DNA of 6,861 nucleotides from Fluviibacter sp964387485 (GTDB lineage Bacteria > Pseudomonadota > Gammaproteobacteria > Burkholderiales > Rhodocyclaceae), in assembly GCA_964387485.1 (NCBI GenBank), contig CAYLWV010000078.1:1-6861 (forward strand). Reading direction: 5' to 3'. The position numbers and the translations under genes are program-made. The notes beneath the pieces are model-generated. The model worked only from the letters and a program-made list of their open reading frames with translations. It was not told the origin of the DNA and did not search any database. Below are positions 6,354 through 6,861 of the stretch, in pieces (positions within the stretch are counted from its first letter, which is position 1; each line of letters starts with the position of its first letter).

Positions 6354-6450
6354 ACCTGTTATTCGCAGCAGGCTTCTTCCAATAATGCTCCCTGAAGCTG
6401 AATCTGACGGTTCGTCGTGAACCTTATCGGATTCAACGCAATGAACAGGT
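6354..6450 (+). promoter_or_regulatory. Possible structured leader RNA (three-way-junction-like) before the chitinase
   Basis: Three helices can be drawn in the noncoding leader. A closing helix joins ACCTGTT (6354-6360) with AACAGGT (6444-6450), seven perfect pairs. A second joins CAGGCTTC (6369-6376) with GAAGCTG (6394-6400), with one bulged G. The strongest is the hairpin 6400-6434: eight pairs (one G-U), a C/TTA internal loop, five pairs (GGTTC/GAACC) and loop GTCGT. No T tract follows the hairpin, so it is not a terminator. It matches no riboswitch consensus that I recognise. It could instead be a protein-binding dyad in DNA, or chance. The remaining intergenic sequence (6311-6353) shows nothing definite, and I see no convincing promoter for the chitinase. 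Confidence 0.35.
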
Positions 6451-6478
6451 TATCTCCCAGTGGGGAATCTAAATAGAT

Positions 6479-6484
6479 AAGGGG
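6479..6484 (+). promoter_or_regulatory. Ribosome-binding site of the chitinase
   Basis: AAGGGG six bases before the ATG at 6491. It overlaps GATAAGG (6476-6482), which is perfectly complementary to CCTTATC (6422-6428) inside the leader hairpin. Confidence 0.75.
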
Positions 6485-6490
6485 TCAAGC

Positions 6491-6861
6491 ATGTCGGATG
6501 TTACTTCCAATAACACGCTGTTGGGGACGGGTGAAGCAACCACACAGGCGCCGATTATTGCCGCGTATTACCCGGAGTGGGCCATCTACTCCCGTGATTT
6601 CAACATTGCGGATGTACCTGCCGAAAACCTCACGCACCTGATCTATGCGTTTTCAAAGATTGACAGTGCCGGTCGTATGGGCCTCTTTGACTCCTATGCC
6701 GCCACAGAAAAAACCTTTAATGCGACAGACAGTGTGGATGGCGTAGCCGATACCTGGGATCAGACACTGGCTGGTAATTTTAACCAGCTGGCTGAGCTGA
6801 AGCTGGCCAATCCCGAGCTGAAGACCATGATTGCCGTCGGTGGCTGGACCCTGTCCGGCAC
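6491..6861 (+). CDS. Glycoside hydrolase family 18 chitinase, N-terminal part (3' partial)
   Basis: Predicted endo-acting chitinase that cleaves beta-1,4 N-acetylglucosamine polymers. The 123 complete codons visible hold the start of a GH18 barrel. The first strand and loop are IIAAYYPEWAIYSRDFNIAD (residues 22-41), followed by LTHLIYAFSKID (47-58). DSYAATEKTF (67-76) and SVDGVADTWDQ..GNFNQLAELK (81-104) are shared with bacterial subfamily A chitinases. LKTMIAVGGWTLSG (110-123) is the SxGG region with Ala in place of Ser, as in several active chitinases. The catalytic DxxDxDxE motif lies beyond the window. The start ATG at 6491 has a good ribosome-binding site, and an in-frame TAA at 6470-6472 excludes extension. 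The N-terminus (MSDVTSNNTLLGTGEATTQAP) is polar with no signal peptide, so export would need another route, for example type I secretion through a C-terminal signal not visible here. Visible GC is about 54% by hand count. Confidence 0.88.
   Translation, partial: MSDVTSNNTLLGTGEATTQAPIIAAYYPEWAIYSRDFNIADVPAENLTHLIYAFSKIDSAGRMGLFDSYAATEKTFNATDSVDGVADTWDQTLAGNFNQLAELKLANPELKTMIAVGGWTLSG

Noticed and set aside
6381..6386. AATAAT as a -10 box for the chitinase
   Set aside because: No acceptable -35 hexamer lies 16-18 bases upstream, so it is not called.
6400..6450. Resemblance of the leader to a TPP riboswitch core (ACCTTATCGGATT against the ACCTGATCTGGAT type)
   Set aside because: The CUGAGA motif and the GCGxAGGGA end are missing, and the resemblance is limited to a few bases.
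6354..6484. c-di-GMP (GEMM) riboswitch before the chitinase
   Set aside because: It was considered because such switches occur before chitin-related genes, but the conserved GEMM core bases are not present.
6248..6861. Genomic island integrated at the tRNA-Ser 3' end
   Set aside because: No repeat of the tRNA 3' end and no integrase appear downstream within the window. The chitinase composition differs only slightly from its neighbours.

Overview
The window comes from a Gram-negative proteobacterium, most likely beta- or gammaproteobacterial. The evidence is a run of genes for lipopolysaccharide (LPS) inner-core heptose and nucleotide-sugar synthesis, a single-domain heptose-7-phosphate kinase next to the ADP-heptose epimerase, and cysM with a DEDD exonuclease directly behind them. 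I recall this neighbourhood (ugd, hldA, hldD, cysM) from betaproteobacteria but could not search for it. The base composition is moderately GC-rich. The class is inferred; a genus cannot be named.

Bases 1-6127 hold seven plus-strand genes packed as one apparent operon: ugd (5' end outside the window), rfbB, rfbD, hldA, hldD, cysM and a predicted 3'-5' exonuclease. Spacings run from a 23-bp overlap (hldD/cysM) to 24 bp (rfbD/hldA), and no terminator is visible between genes. Ugd makes UDP-glucuronate. RfbB and RfbD are two of the four dTDP-rhamnose enzymes; rfbA and rfbC are not in the window. HldA and HldD are two steps of ADP-L-glycero-D-manno-heptose synthesis; the cytidylyltransferase step (HldC) must be encoded elsewhere. 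CysM makes cysteine, and the exonuclease is a nucleic-acid enzyme with no obvious metabolic link. hldD is interrupted by exactly 100 N (3750-3849), a placeholder that hides part of its active site.

Bases 6128-6310 form a compact stable-RNA unit: a strong extended -10 promoter, tRNA-Ser(GGA) with encoded CCA, and a rho-independent terminator. The same terminator probably also ends the upstream operon.

Bases 6311-6861 are a separate unit: a noncoding leader of about 180 bp followed by the first 123 codons of a GH18 chitinase that runs off the window. The chitinase has no signal peptide, and an in-frame stop rules out an upstream extension. The leader can be folded into a three-way-junction-like shape. 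Its main hairpin contains a 7-nt sequence perfectly complementary to the chitinase ribosome-binding region, which suggests a possible RNA switch. This is the most speculative and most interesting part of the window; everything upstream is well-known housekeeping and envelope biosynthesis.
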